A DNA stretch of 64,000 nucleotides from Bacteroidia bacterium (lineage in GTDB: Bacteria; Bacteroidota; Bacteroidia; SXHM01), in NCBI GenBank assembly GCA_022072225.1, contig JAJVIC010000007.1, positions 186,001 through 250,000 on the forward strand, read 5' to 3'. Below are positions 1-7,338 of this stretch, one piece after another (the stretch's first letter is position 1; each line of letters begins with the position of its first letter). The notes beneath the pieces were generated by a model. That model did not search any database and had not been told where the DNA came from. It worked only from the letters and a program-made list of their open reading frames with translations. The translations under genes were made by a program, and so were the position numbers.

Positions 1-1102
1 GGTCAAGTGCGTATTTTCCGTAAGCATCAACAATGGTGTTCGGGTTTTCGTTTCTTCCGTGCTCGGGAACAGCAATAAGGATGGTGTCGTTTGCCATTCC
101 GGGAGTTGATTGTATGGTTTGCCACAAATGCGCGAGCGAATAATCTGCCTTGCGTATGTTGTTACAGTACTCTGTGAAATTAGCGTGACAAACATCTATA
201 TCCTGCATGTTTACTACCGTAAGTTCGGGTTTGAATTGTTTGATAATTTGCTCAGCAAAAAATACATTAAACATGTCTCCGCTCATGTAGCCCGTTCCCC
301 AGGGATTATCATATTGTCCGGCAACTGCATCGTCAAAAGATTGTTTTATGAATGCTTCTAACTGGGCAGATTCTTCTTCGGTATTGGTAACACCTGCATC
401 ACCCGGAGTAAAGTTGCGCGAAAAATTATCGTCCATAAAACTGCGCAGGCTTTTTACTTTCTCCAGTTCTGCTGTGCTGAAATCTTTTGGCGCACCAAGC
501 GAATTGTATCCGGGAATAGAAATAATGGAAGCGGGTTGTATAAAATTTGCTCCGTATTCCGCACCGTAACCGGGATATTGACTGAAGTTTAACGCAGGAT
601 AGGGGCCCAGTGCATTTGCCACCCACCATGCATTAAGTGCGGTTACAGAGGGCGAATTGTGTTTACGATAATATTCAAACAGCGTAGGTGTAAAGGGGCG
701 TTGTTTTAAATTAATATCTGCCAGATTGTATTGTCCGGTTAGTGCGGTAGAGTGGCCGCTGAAGTGACCTGTTGGTCCCTGACCAAAACGAAACTCCCTG
801 AATAATGTACCTTGTTGCTGCAGACGTTGTCCTGATGGTGTGGGTAGCGGATCCATACCTGCTGCAATCTGCGGATTAATACTTTCATTTCCGGTAAGCG
901 TAAACGGCATCAGGTTTCCTTCGGCTTTCTGCATGGATTCGAAATTGCGCACACCGCCCGCAAACAGGCAAAGCACAACATGATTGGCAATCCGGTTTCC
1001 TGAAGCGGCAAACAACCTGCCTGATGGAAGAATATAAGGTGCGGCAAACGCTCCTGCTGTTGCCAATGCTGCTTTTTTAATAAATCCTCTGCGTTGCATC
1101 AT
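1..1102 (-). CDS. Tat-exported DUF1501-like protein (alkaline-phosphatase-like fold), 3' end cut by window edge
   Basis: The minus-strand frame is open from ATGATG at 1102 to the window edge, so about 367 residues are visible and the C-terminus is missing. The N-terminus is MMQRRGFIKKAALATAGAFA, a twin-arginine signal (RRGFIKK plus an Ala-rich stretch), so export of a folded, probably metal-bound protein is expected. The core starts with VVLCLFAGGVRNF, has GHFSGHSTALTGQY near residue 110 and VNMQDIDVCHANF followed by ILIAVPEHGRNENPN near the visible end. This arrangement of His/Asp segments resembles DUF1501 and related alkaline-phosphatase-fold proteins. Only 1 nt separates it from the lipoprotein gene upstream, so the three genes from 2487 down to 1 look like one operon. 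Substrate unknown; the family call is from recognition only. Confidence 0.7.
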   Translation of the reverse strand, partial: MMQRRGFIKKAALATAGAFAAPYILPSGRLFAASGNRIANHVVLCLFAGGVRNFESMQKAEGNLMPFTLTGNESINPQIAAGMDPLPTPSGQRLQQQGTLFREFRFGQGPTGHFSGHSTALTGQYNLADINLKQRPFTPTLFEYYRKHNSPSVTALNAWWVANALGPYPALNFSQYPGYGAEYGANFIQPASIISIPGYNSLGAPKDFSTAELEKVKSLRSFMDDNFSRNFTPGDAGVTNTEEESAQLEAFIKQSFDDAVAGQYDNPWGTGYMSGDMFNVFFAEQIIKQFKPELTVVNMQDIDVCHANFTEYCNNIRKADYSLAHLWQTIQSTPGMANDTILIAVPEHGRNENPNTIVDAYGKYALD

Positions 1103-1103
1103 A

Positions 1104-1601
1104 TTAGTAATATCTGTATTCGTTGGAGGTCATCATGGCAAAATAAATGTGCTCAGGCGTAATGGTGTTGTCGCCAGCAATTTCGTTTTCAATATGCCAT
1201 AGTTCAAACTCGTTGGGCAGGCGGTTGAAAAATTTCACGTAGCTGTCTTTGATAAACTGCTCCACATTCGTGTTCATTTCCGATTGTGTAGGAATATCAA
1301 TGCCGCTATCGTTCAGGAAGTTTTTAATAATCAGCTGCTCAATTAAACGCTGGTCGCCAAAGCCGGCATAAGCGGTTTGCAATTCTACCAGCTGCGATTG
1401 CGAAATTGTGGTGCCGAACAAATCGCTGTAGGCTATGGAAATAAAGGTGAAGGTGGATTTTACATTGGGCTTGTTGGCATCGGGTTTCTGGATATCAACA
1501 TCTGTAACACCGTAAATAAAATCGGTTTCCTTTTTGCACGATGACAACACAGAAACCAACAGCAGAGGGAGAATCCAATATAGTTTGGTTGTGAATTTCA
1601 T
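1104..1601 (-). CDS. Small lipoprotein with one C-terminal DUF4214-like module
   Basis: 165 residues. The N-terminus MKFTTKLYWILPLLLVSVLS ends in the lipobox LSSC (Cys22), so it should be lipidated and sit on the outer membrane or periplasmic face. The C-terminal third reads SYVKFFNRLPNEFELWHIEN, then a helix, then MMTSNEYRYY. That is the same 'aromatic-x2-L/F-x-R-x-P-x3-E ... S/T-x-E-Y' module seen three times in the neighbouring lipoprotein, and it recalls DUF4214 or DUF1549-type helices. It lies 10 nt after the upstream lipoprotein gene and 1 nt before the DUF1501-like gene, so co-transcription is very likely. A role as membrane anchor or partner for the Tat-exported protein is inference. 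Confidence 0.7.
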   Translation of the reverse strand: MKFTTKLYWILPLLLVSVLSSCKKETDFIYGVTDVDIQKPDANKPNVKSTFTFISIAYSDLFGTTISQSQLVELQTAYAGFGDQRLIEQLIIKNFLNDSGIDIPTQSEMNTNVEQFIKDSYVKFFNRLPNEFELWHIENEIAGDNTITPEHIYFAMMTSNEYRYY

Positions 1602-1611
1602 TGGTTGTGAA

Positions 1612-2487
1612 TTAATTTATTCCCACGTATTCGTCCGTAGTTAATACTTTTTTCAGCAGGCCTTTATAGTCGCCTGAATTTTTGTAATAGGTGGTGTAGT
1701 ATGCCGATTCTTCGGTAGTTGGGGCGCGGAAAAGATAGGCGCCAAACACAATGTTAACCTGTCCGCCATAGTAATCTTCAGAAGCGAAAAAGATGTCCAT
1801 AAAATCCTGTTTGCTGGTGCCTATCTGAAAAAATAAAACACCACTGAGGCCATCCACAATTTTAGTGGCTTCAGCAAGTTCTGCATCGGTTGGATAGCGT
1901 GAAAGAAAGTGTTCAAATGTGGCAACAATAAAATTTTCAGTGCCCATATTTAGCTCATCGTAATAGGGATTATTGATTAACAAACGATGGGTTTCCACTA
2001 CAGTATTGTTACCGGATGCAAGATTATAATAACCATCCTGCAATTCTTCAAGGCGCGCTATCTCTGTTTCAAGTATGTCGTAGAATTGTGCATACTGGGG
2101 TTGAGTAAGAAAATAATTATATAACATGATGTCCTGGGTAATTTGAGCCGTATCAAAGTTTACCAGCAGGTAGGTGTAGTATTGTTTATACAGGTTTTCG
2201 TAGTACTCGGGCTTATCTAAAACGGATTGAATAAAGGCTTCGCGGCTGGTTTGTGATAGTTGTGCGCTTTCGAGCAAGGTAACGCCTTCTGCTTTTTCGT
2301 TGTCGCTGGGTTTGCGGCCCAATACGCTGATGTAGGCTTTGTTTACATAGGTATCAATAACTATGCTTGACAACGTACTGTCGGGAGGTGGTACGTTGTT
2401 AGGAATTAATACTTCCTCGTGTTTGGTACACGAAGAAAGTACTGCCAAGACTAAAACAAGCGGCAACCAAAAGGTTTTGTGGAACAT
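1612..2487 (-). CDS. Lipoprotein with three DUF4214-like modules
   Basis: 291 residues from the chosen ATG at 2487. An in-frame ATG 48 nt upstream adds residues that do not look like a signal peptide and run into an intergenic repeat. From 2487 the protein opens with MFHKTFWLPLVLVLAVLSSC, a clean lipoprotein signal. Three related helical modules follow: AYISVLGRKPSDNE, FEHFLSRYPTDAE and FGAYLFRAPTTEE, each followed 30-40 residues later by an acidic-aromatic end (KPEYYE, SEDYYG, TDEYVG). These resemble DUF4214 or the DUF1549 helices that accompany DUF1501 proteins in Planctomycetota. It is the first gene of the probable triad operon. Function unknown. Confidence 0.7.
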   Translation of the reverse strand: MFHKTFWLPLVLVLAVLSSCTKHEEVLIPNNVPPPDSTLSSIVIDTYVNKAYISVLGRKPSDNEKAEGVTLLESAQLSQTSREAFIQSVLDKPEYYENLYKQYYTYLLVNFDTAQITQDIMLYNYFLTQPQYAQFYDILETEIARLEELQDGYYNLASGNNTVVETHRLLINNPYYDELNMGTENFIVATFEHFLSRYPTDAELAEATKIVDGLSGVLFFQIGTSKQDFMDIFFASEDYYGGQVNIVFGAYLFRAPTTEESAYYTTYYKNSGDYKGLLKKVLTTDEYVGIN

Positions 2488-2530
2488 GTTCAATTGTTTT
2501 ATTGCGTAAAAATAAAAGAATTTTTTTATC

Positions 2531-2590
2531 GTCATGCTGAACTTGTTTCAGCATCTTTTAATCAAGACCCTGAAACAAGTTCAGGGTGAC
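2531..2590. repeat. Intergenic palindromic repeat, family 1
   Basis: A left arm starting GTCATGCTGAACTTGTTTCA and a right arm ending GAAACAAGTTCAGGGTGAC form a long imperfect hairpin with a short AT loop. Very similar copies lie at 30927, 35719 and 63446. This copy lies between the start of the lipoprotein gene and the end of the M20 peptidase gene. Confidence 0.9.
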
Positions 2591-2598
2591 GGACATCT

Positions 2599-3966
2599 CT
2601 ACTTACTCATCTCCGCAAAATTTTTGAAAAAGTGTGGTATAGTTTCAATGCCTTTCAGGTAGTTGAAAACTCCATAATGTTCGTTAGGCGAGTGGATGGC
2701 GTCTGAGTCTAAACCAAAACCGAATAAGACGGTTTTTAAGCCAAGTTCTTTTTCAAACAATGCAACAATCGGAATACTGCCACCTGTGCGTTGCGGAATT
2801 GGTTTTTTGCCGAAGGTGGTTTCCATAGCTTTTGATGCGGCCTGATAAGCAATAGAATCGGTTGGGGTAACGGCTGCATCGCCTCCGTGGTGAGGAGTTA
2901 CTTTTACTTTCACCGACTTGGGTGCGATGGACAGAAAATGCTTTGTAAACAATTCTTTTACCTCTTCGGGATTTTGGTCGGGCACCAGGCGCATGGATAT
3001 TTTGGCGTAGGCTTTTGATGCAATTACTGTTTTTGCTCCTTCGCCTGTATAGCCGCCCCAGATGCCGTTTACATCCAGTGTTGGACGAATGGAAACGCGC
3101 TCGTTGGTGCTGTAGCCGGTTTCGCCATGTATGTCAGAAAGGTCAAGATGTTTTTTGTATTCGTCAAGGCTGAAGGGGGCTTTTGCCATTTCTGCCCGCT
3201 CTTCTGCGCTTAAAACCTGTACTTTGTCATAAAATCCGAGAATGTTTACTTTGTTGTCTTTGTCGTGCAGGGAGGTAATCATTTCGCACAAAATATTGAT
3301 GGGGTTTGCAACTGCTCCGCCATAAATTCCTGAGTGCAAATCGCGGTTGGGTCCGGTTACTTCCACTTCCATGTAACACAGTCCGCGCAAACCAACGGTG
3401 ATGGAAGGAATATCGTTGGCAATCATTCCGGTGTCGGAAATCAAGACTACATCGGCTTTCAGGCGGTCTTTGTTGGCTTTTACAAATGTGCCCAGGTTAT
3501 CGCTGCCTACTTCTTCTTCGCCTTCAATCATAAATTTTATGTTGCAGGGCAAGGTGTTGGTGCGCATCATCAGCTCAAATGCTTTTACGTGCATGTACAT
3601 TTGTCCTTTGTCGTCACAGGCACCACGGGCATATATTTTTTCGTCTTTAATAACGGGCTCAAACGGTGGTGAAGTCCACAAATCCAATGGGTCGGGAGGT
3701 TGCACATCGTAGTGGCCATAAACCAAGACAGTAGGGGAGGAGGGAGAGATTATTTTTTCGCCATACACCACCGGGTAGCCCTTGGTCTGACAGATTTCTA
3801 CGTTATCGGCACCGGCTTCAATCAGGCGTTTTTTTACCTCATCTGCCGTTTTGAAAACACTTTCTTTATAAGCAGGGTCGGCACTGATGGAGGGGATTCT
3901 TAACAGGTCTAACAGTTCATTGATAAAACGGTCTTTGTTTTCGGTGAGGTAGGTTTGGGGGGTCAT
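2599..3966 (-). CDS. M20 family dipeptidase (metallopeptidase)
   Basis: 455 residues with the full M20 layout. The metal and catalytic signatures are LVYGHYDVQP (His85, Asp87), ARGACDDKGQ (Asp118/119), IEGEEEVGS (Glu150-152, including the general base), LISDTG (Asp178), DLHSGIYGG (His211 in the lid domain) and a C-terminal metal His in DSDAIHSPNE. Family members hydrolyse dipeptides or acylated amino acids with two zinc (or manganese) ions; the DLHSG motif and length fit the carnosinase/CNDP-like branch. There is no signal peptide, so it is cytoplasmic. It is flanked by a palindromic repeat downstream and the PIN toxin gene upstream on the same strand. Confidence 0.93.
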   Translation of the reverse strand: MTPQTYLTENKDRFINELLDLLRIPSISADPAYKESVFKTADEVKKRLIEAGADNVEICQTKGYPVVYGEKIISPSSPTVLVYGHYDVQPPDPLDLWTSPPFEPVIKDEKIYARGACDDKGQMYMHVKAFELMMRTNTLPCNIKFMIEGEEEVGSDNLGTFVKANKDRLKADVVLISDTGMIANDIPSITVGLRGLCYMEVEVTGPNRDLHSGIYGGAVANPINILCEMITSLHDKDNKVNILGFYDKVQVLSAEERAEMAKAPFSLDEYKKHLDLSDIHGETGYSTNERVSIRPTLDVNGIWGGYTGEGAKTVIASKAYAKISMRLVPDQNPEEVKELFTKHFLSIAPKSVKVKVTPHHGGDAAVTPTDSIAYQAASKAMETTFGKKPIPQRTGGSIPIVALFEKELGLKTVLFGFGLDSDAIHSPNEHYGVFNYLKGIETIPHFFKNFAEMSK

Positions 3967-3994
3967 GGGTGAATTAGAAATTAGTGGGTGCGAA

Positions 3995-4438
3995 TTAACC
4001 TCTTTTTTTTCTCAAAGCGGTTAACTCATTTGTAGTATAAATTCGTTTGAAGTTTTTTTGTTTAAGTCCGGCATAAAGTTCTTTGTCGCCTGTCCACAAA
4101 TATCCTTTTAGGTATTTTGTGAGTGCAACAAAATCTAAATCGTCAACATCAATGTTTTCAACAAGTTCTTCGGCAGCCAACCAGATTTTTGTTGGAATAA
4201 GTTCTTCGTTTATGAAGTTTATTTTTGCGAATATTTTGTGTTGGGCCTCACGTAGTTCGCGGTCAGAAAGTTTGGAAATTCGTTTCAGTTTAGCCCAGTG
4301 CTTTTCAATTTCGTGGCGCATGTAACTGCAACTGTAAAACTCAAAAACAGAGTCAGAATTAAAAAGCAATTGACCTATGGTTCCGTTGGTGTTGAGTAAT
4401 GAGCTGAAAATAATGTTGGTATCTACAACTATCTTCAC
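3995..4438 (-). CDS. PIN-domain toxin (probable endoribonuclease)
   Basis: 147 residues starting MKIVVDTNIIFSSLL, the usual first strand of a PIN domain with Asp6. Other expected acidic residues are Glu43 (YMRHEIEKHW), Asp102 in the segment VDDLDFVALTKYL and Asp118 in LWTGDKELY, so the magnesium-binding site appears intact. The gene start overlaps the stop of the upstream small gene by 4 nt (ATGA), the classic arrangement of antitoxin followed by toxin. It should cleave RNA when freed from its antitoxin; the specific target cannot be read from sequence. Confidence 0.88.
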   Translation of the reverse strand: MKIVVDTNIIFSSLLNTNGTIGQLLFNSDSVFEFYSCSYMRHEIEKHWAKLKRISKLSDRELREAQHKIFAKINFINEELIPTKIWLAAEELVENIDVDDLDFVALTKYLKGYLWTGDKELYAGLKQKNFKRIYTTNELTALRKKRG

Positions 4439-4641
4439 TTAACTAATCGGCTACGATTTTTTTTCCACCAACCTTTCTTTACCTCTTTTGCAAGTTTATC
4501 CACATCCTTTTGTTTTGCTTTGCTTTTAGCTGTAGCCTCAAGATATGCTGCATAATCAATCAGGCTTTGCAAACCAAAACTGTCAATAGAAGATGAAACG
4601 GTAATGGTTATCTGGTTGTTATTTGTGCGCTCTATAAGCAT
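4435..4641 (-). CDS. Antitoxin of the PIN toxin
   Basis: 68 residues, MLIERTNNNQITITVSSSID followed by a helical region (LQSLIDYAAYLEATAKSKAKQ) and a very basic C-terminus ending KKGWWKKNRSRLVK. Size, basic and tryptophan-containing tail, and the ATGA overlap with the PIN gene support the antitoxin role. The N-terminus with alternating T/I/V residues could be a short beta strand for dimerisation or DNA binding. A good Bacteroidota promoter box lies just upstream, so the pair has its own transcription unit. I do not recognise the antitoxin fold with certainty. Confidence 0.78.
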   Translation of the reverse strand: MLIERTNNNQITITVSSSIDSFGLQSLIDYAAYLEATAKSKAKQKDVDKLAKEVKKGWWKKNRSRLVK

Positions 4642-4663
4642 GGTGGTGTTAATTTTTGTGTGT

Positions 4664-4671
4664 CAAATATA
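4664..4671 (-). promoter_or_regulatory. -7 promoter box of the toxin-antitoxin operon
   Basis: On the minus strand this reads TATATTTG, an exact match to the Bacteroidota -7 consensus TAnnTTTG, 22 nt before the antitoxin ATG. Confidence 0.55.
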
Positions 4672-4726
4672 GTGAAAATATCTGGCGGACTTGTCATGTT
4701 ACAAAAGTAGGAAAGTAAAGAATGTC

Positions 4727-5431
4727 TTAACACCCGCACTCATATTTTATCTTCACTATTCCATTTTTTTCTGAAATAAAATATTCGCAGCCGGGACCCG
4801 ATTCCCTTGGTCTTATGGTAAATTCGTTTTTCGATTTATCATAAAAGATAATATAATAATCACTAAGGTAAAGGCTCTTAGCCATAAAATAAGCCTCAAC
4901 AATTGACATCTTTGGTATTGTAATATTAACCCCATTACCTATTTCAGAGCAGGAGGTAAAGTAATGTTCGATACCCCCTTCAAATTTTTCCCTGCTTGAG
5001 CATATACAATTTTCATCATCACCTTCACATGAACCATATCTTTTAACATCATACTTACCAATGGAGGTAAAATTGGTTTGCAAATAGTATAAATCATGCA
5101 TTCTTGCTTCTGTTTTATTAGATGCCGGCATCGGAAACTTTGTCAAAAAACCACTAAACACATAACCCTCTGTACCCTTGTAATTAACCCTAATCATTCT
5201 TCCGCTCACGAAAAAGTCCTTTATCTCTTCAATTACAAATCCTTCTGAATTGAAGGTATCTAAAACGGTAACCACCTTTTCGCCATATGTTATTTTCTCC
5301 AGCGATGTAGATTTTACATCCGCTTTGCTCCTGAGAAACACACCACTTTTTGCCATAACCGTAAGCGTATCCTGTGCCGAAACAGAAAGAGTCGAAAGAA
5401 TAACGAAAAGAATAAGAACTGATTTTCTCAT
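4727..5431 (-). CDS. Exported SH3b-domain protein
   Basis: 234 residues from the ATG at 5431. A longer reading from 5485 adds 18 residues with no sense, whereas 5431 gives the clean signal peptide MRKSVLILFVILSTLSVSAQ and follows a promoter box. Residues about 20-100 form a bacterial SH3-like domain: VMAKSGVFLRSKADVKSTSLEKI, then YGEKVVTVLD and GTEGYVFSGFL. The C-terminal part holds a cysteine cluster (YGSCEGDDENCICS) and ends in YECGC; the cysteines suggest disulphides in the periplasm or outside. SH3b domains usually bind cell-wall peptides or other ligands. No catalytic motif is visible. Confidence 0.75.
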   Translation of the reverse strand: MRKSVLILFVILSTLSVSAQDTLTVMAKSGVFLRSKADVKSTSLEKITYGEKVVTVLDTFNSEGFVIEEIKDFFVSGRMIRVNYKGTEGYVFSGFLTKFPMPASNKTEARMHDLYYLQTNFTSIGKYDVKRYGSCEGDDENCICSSREKFEGGIEHYFTSCSEIGNGVNITIPKMSIVEAYFMAKSLYLSDYYIIFYDKSKNEFTIRPRESGPGCEYFISEKNGIVKIKYECGC

Positions 5432-5444
5432 ATTGAATTGCCCC

Positions 5445-5452
5445 CAAATATA
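5445..5452 (-). promoter_or_regulatory. -7 promoter box of the SH3b gene
   Basis: Minus-strand TATATTTG, exact TAnnTTTG match, 13 nt before the ATG at 5431. Its position supports that start. Confidence 0.5.
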
Positions 5453-5470
5453 CCAAAACCCATTTCCCTC

Positions 5471-5556
5471 ACCACATAGACACATAGTTCACATAAGGAA
5501 GCCACATAGATTCAAAAACCATGTTCTAAACTATGTTTTCTATGTGCCTATGTGGT
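5471..5556. repeat. Long inverted repeat of the 'ACCACATAGA' type
   Basis: The arm ACCACATAGACACATAG at 5471-5487 is complementary, with few mismatches, to CTATGTGCCTATGTGGT at 5540-5556. It forms part of a 416-bp gene-free region (5432-5847). Between it and 5640 there are only A-rich near-repeats of GTCAAAA and CATCAAAT. Confidence 0.8.
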
Positions 5557-5642
5557 AAAAAACAAGTCAAAAAGGGTCAAATACGGTCAAAATGCGTTAA
5601 AAAACATCAAATTCATTCAAAAAAAACATAATTATATTAGAA

Positions 5643-5840
5643 GTAATAATAATTATTTAAAAGTAATAATAATTTTATTTATATAAATAGTAGTTCTGAT
5701 TAAAGTAATAATAATTCTAATTATAGGAATAATAATTCTAAAATAATTATTATTCCTGTAATTGAAACTATCTGCTTTTAAATCATAATTATTATTGCTT
5801 TTATAAAAATTATATACATTTGCTTTAAAATTATTATTAC
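5643..5840. repeat. Phased AT-rich array of GTAATAATAATT motifs upstream of the helical protein gene
   Basis: The 12-mer G(T/G)AATAATAATT occurs in direct orientation at 5643, 5663, 5705 and 5726 and inverted at 5745, 5787 and 5829. Start-to-start steps are 20, 42, 21, 19, 42 and 42 bp, that is one or two units of about 21 bp, with the orientation switching once in the middle. The central pair (5726-5737 and 5745-5756) is a perfect 12-bp inverted repeat with a 7-nt spacer. Weaker TGCTTTTA motifs recur between the inverted copies. The array ends 8 nt before the next ATG, so it contains the promoter and whole leader of that gene. Confidence 0.8.
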
Positions 5841-5847
5841 TGAAAAA

Positions 5848-6504
5848 ATGGCAAAACAAATAGAAAAGTACCGCGACTATACTATGGAAGATTCAGAATT
5901 CCTTCAAAAAGCCCGCACACAACGCGGCCATTTTCTGAATTACCTTGCCGATTTTACGGCCTTTGACGCCAACCTTGATGCCGCTTATGCTGCCGATTGG
6001 GCTTTGCAAATAGAAGATTGCGAACGCCACCAGAATGACGAAACCACTCTTGACCAGCAACAACAATATACCGAAGACCTGGAAAAAGCAAAAAAACAAG
6101 GGTTTTTGGCTGCCACCGACCTTGAATACTATGTAAAAAAGGCATTTGCTAACGATACCCGAACACAAAAAGAATTTGGCTTTAACCTTGTAGCACAGGC
6201 CCGGGGACGCACACTTAACCAGATTATGTGGCTGGAGGTGATGCGCAAAATTGCTCAGGATTATACCGCAGAGCTTACTGCCGTTGACATGCCCGCATCG
6301 GTTATAACCAACCTGGAAACCGCTGCCCGCAACATAGTTCAGGCCGAAATAGAGCAGGAATACTACAAACGCATACGCCTACGCATTACCACCCAGCGCA
6401 TTAAAAAGTTTAACGCCCTGTATAAAACCTGCAAATTAGTTAGCTCTGCCGCCCAGATTGTGTTCTACGACCAGAAAGAAGAGGCAACGTTGTTCGAGAT
6501 TTGA
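5848..6504 (+). CDS. Unknown all-helical protein
   Basis: 218 residues, no signal peptide and no membrane segment. The sequence is strongly helical and rich in A, Q, E and K (YTMEDSEFLQKARTQRGHFL; LDQQQQYTEDLEKAKKQG; TQKEFGFNLVAQARGRTL), with no catalytic motif. It is not a protein I can assign to a named family. The start at 5848 is the only reasonable ATG and sits directly after the AT-rich array. Coding G+C is clearly higher than the upstream DNA, so it looks like a genuine, selected gene. A dyad repeat follows it and the DUF6642-like gene is next on the same strand. Whether the two are functionally linked is unknown. Confidence 0.75.
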   Translation: MAKQIEKYRDYTMEDSEFLQKARTQRGHFLNYLADFTAFDANLDAAYAADWALQIEDCERHQNDETTLDQQQQYTEDLEKAKKQGFLAATDLEYYVKKAFANDTRTQKEFGFNLVAQARGRTLNQIMWLEVMRKIAQDYTAELTAVDMPASVITNLETAARNIVQAEIEQEYYKRIRLRITTQRIKKFNALYKTCKLVSSAAQIVFYDQKEEATLFEI

Positions 6505-6510
6505 GGTTTT

Positions 6511-6560
6511 TGCCACAGATTCACAGATTTTATTACCTCTTAATCTGTGAATCTGTGGCA
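6511..6560. repeat. Inverted repeat of the 'CCACAGATT' type
   Basis: TGCCACAGATTCACAGATT at 6511-6529 pairs perfectly with AATCTGTGAATCTGTGGCA at 6542-6560. It lies directly after the stop of the helical-protein gene and could act as a transcription end or mRNA-stabilising hairpin. Related elements lie at 7310-7335, 13197 and 47502. Confidence 0.88.
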
Positions 6561-6642
6561 TTATTCTTTTTATTAAGAATGTGCAATACTATTAGGTTGT
6601 GGTGCGGATTTTACTACTTTCGCATTCTGTTTTTTCGCACCC

Positions 6643-7224
6643 ATGGCAACCGTAATCACCAAAAGCTACAAAAAAGATATTTTCTGCATTGAAGGGCATT
6701 GGGAAAAAGACATGCGCAAAACCGACAGCATTCAGCCCGCGCTGAAATTGCTGAACCTGAACATGGGCGTAAAATTTTATTACCAGCGCAGCGCAACACT
6801 CGAAGAAATTGCACACGTAAGTTTAGAATACAGCAAAAAAAAATACAGCAAGTTTATTATCTTCTACTACGCTTTTCACGGACTTCCCAACAGCATACAG
6901 GTAGGCAACAAACACATCAATTTAGAAGAGCTGGCAGAACGGCTGGAAGGAAAGCTGGAAGGAAAAATAATACACTTCGGCTGCTGCCAAACCCTTGACA
7001 TCAACAAACGCAAGCTCACTAATTTTTTAAATAAAACCGGAGCGCTCGCTATTTCGGGCTACACCAAAGACATCGATTTTCTGCGAAGCACTACGCTGGA
7101 TATACTTTATTTTCACACCTGCCAGTTCTGGCAAGACATACGCAAAATAGAAAGCGAAATGAACCGCCTCTATCGCCCCATGACCAAAGATCTGGGATTT
7201 AGAATTGTTTACCGCACGCAGTAA
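6643..7224 (+). CDS. DUF6642-like small caspase-fold candidate
   Basis: 193 residues, soluble. The sequence matches the pattern I know from DUF6642 proteins: DIFCIEGHW near the N-terminus, a hydrophobic strand FIIFYYAFHG (His79-Gly80), then the strand KIIHFGCCQTLDI (Cys114, Cys115) and GALAISGYTKDIDFLRST. A hydrophobic strand ending in His-Gly, followed about 35 residues later by a strand ending in a Cys, is the layout of the catalytic dyad in caspase/CHAT-like (clan CD) peptidases. Peptidase activity is therefore a reasonable inference but not proven. No partner gene with a CHAT-type or nucleotide-sensor domain lies next to it; it sits alone between two palindromic repeats. Confidence 0.65.
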   Translation: MATVITKSYKKDIFCIEGHWEKDMRKTDSIQPALKLLNLNMGVKFYYQRSATLEEIAHVSLEYSKKKYSKFIIFYYAFHGLPNSIQVGNKHINLEELAERLEGKLEGKIIHFGCCQTLDINKRKLTNFLNKTGALAISGYTKDIDFLRSTTLDILYFHTCQFWQDIRKIESEMNRLYRPMTKDLGFRIVYRTQ

Positions 7225-7244
7225 TTTTTAGCTACGAATACATC

Positions 7245-7306
7245 TGTCACTTCGAGCGTAGTCGAGAAGTTTTAATTATCGCTTCTCGACTACGCTCGAA
7301 GTGACA
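7245..7306. repeat. Perfect 25-bp inverted repeat, family 3
   Basis: The left arm 7245-7269 (begins TGTCACTTCGAGCG) and right arm 7282-7306 (ends CGCTCGAAGTGACA) are exact complements with a 12-nt spacer. It lies between the convergent DUF6642-like and TlpA-like genes. A second full copy lies at 53025 and a left-arm-only copy sits inside metG at 35348. Immediately right of it, 7310-7335 carries a one-sided CCACAGATT-type repeat. Confidence 0.92.
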
Positions 7307-7338
7307 AATCTGTGCAAATCTGTGTAATCTGTGGTGAA

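Noticed and set aside
3334-3712. Plus-strand frames opposite the M20 peptidase
   Set aside because: Antisense shadows; the M20 active-site motifs on the other strand are complete.
5653-5859. Open minus-strand frame of 68 codons rich in Asn, Ile and Tyr
   Set aside because: It is only the translation of the AT-rich array on the other strand and has no coding character.
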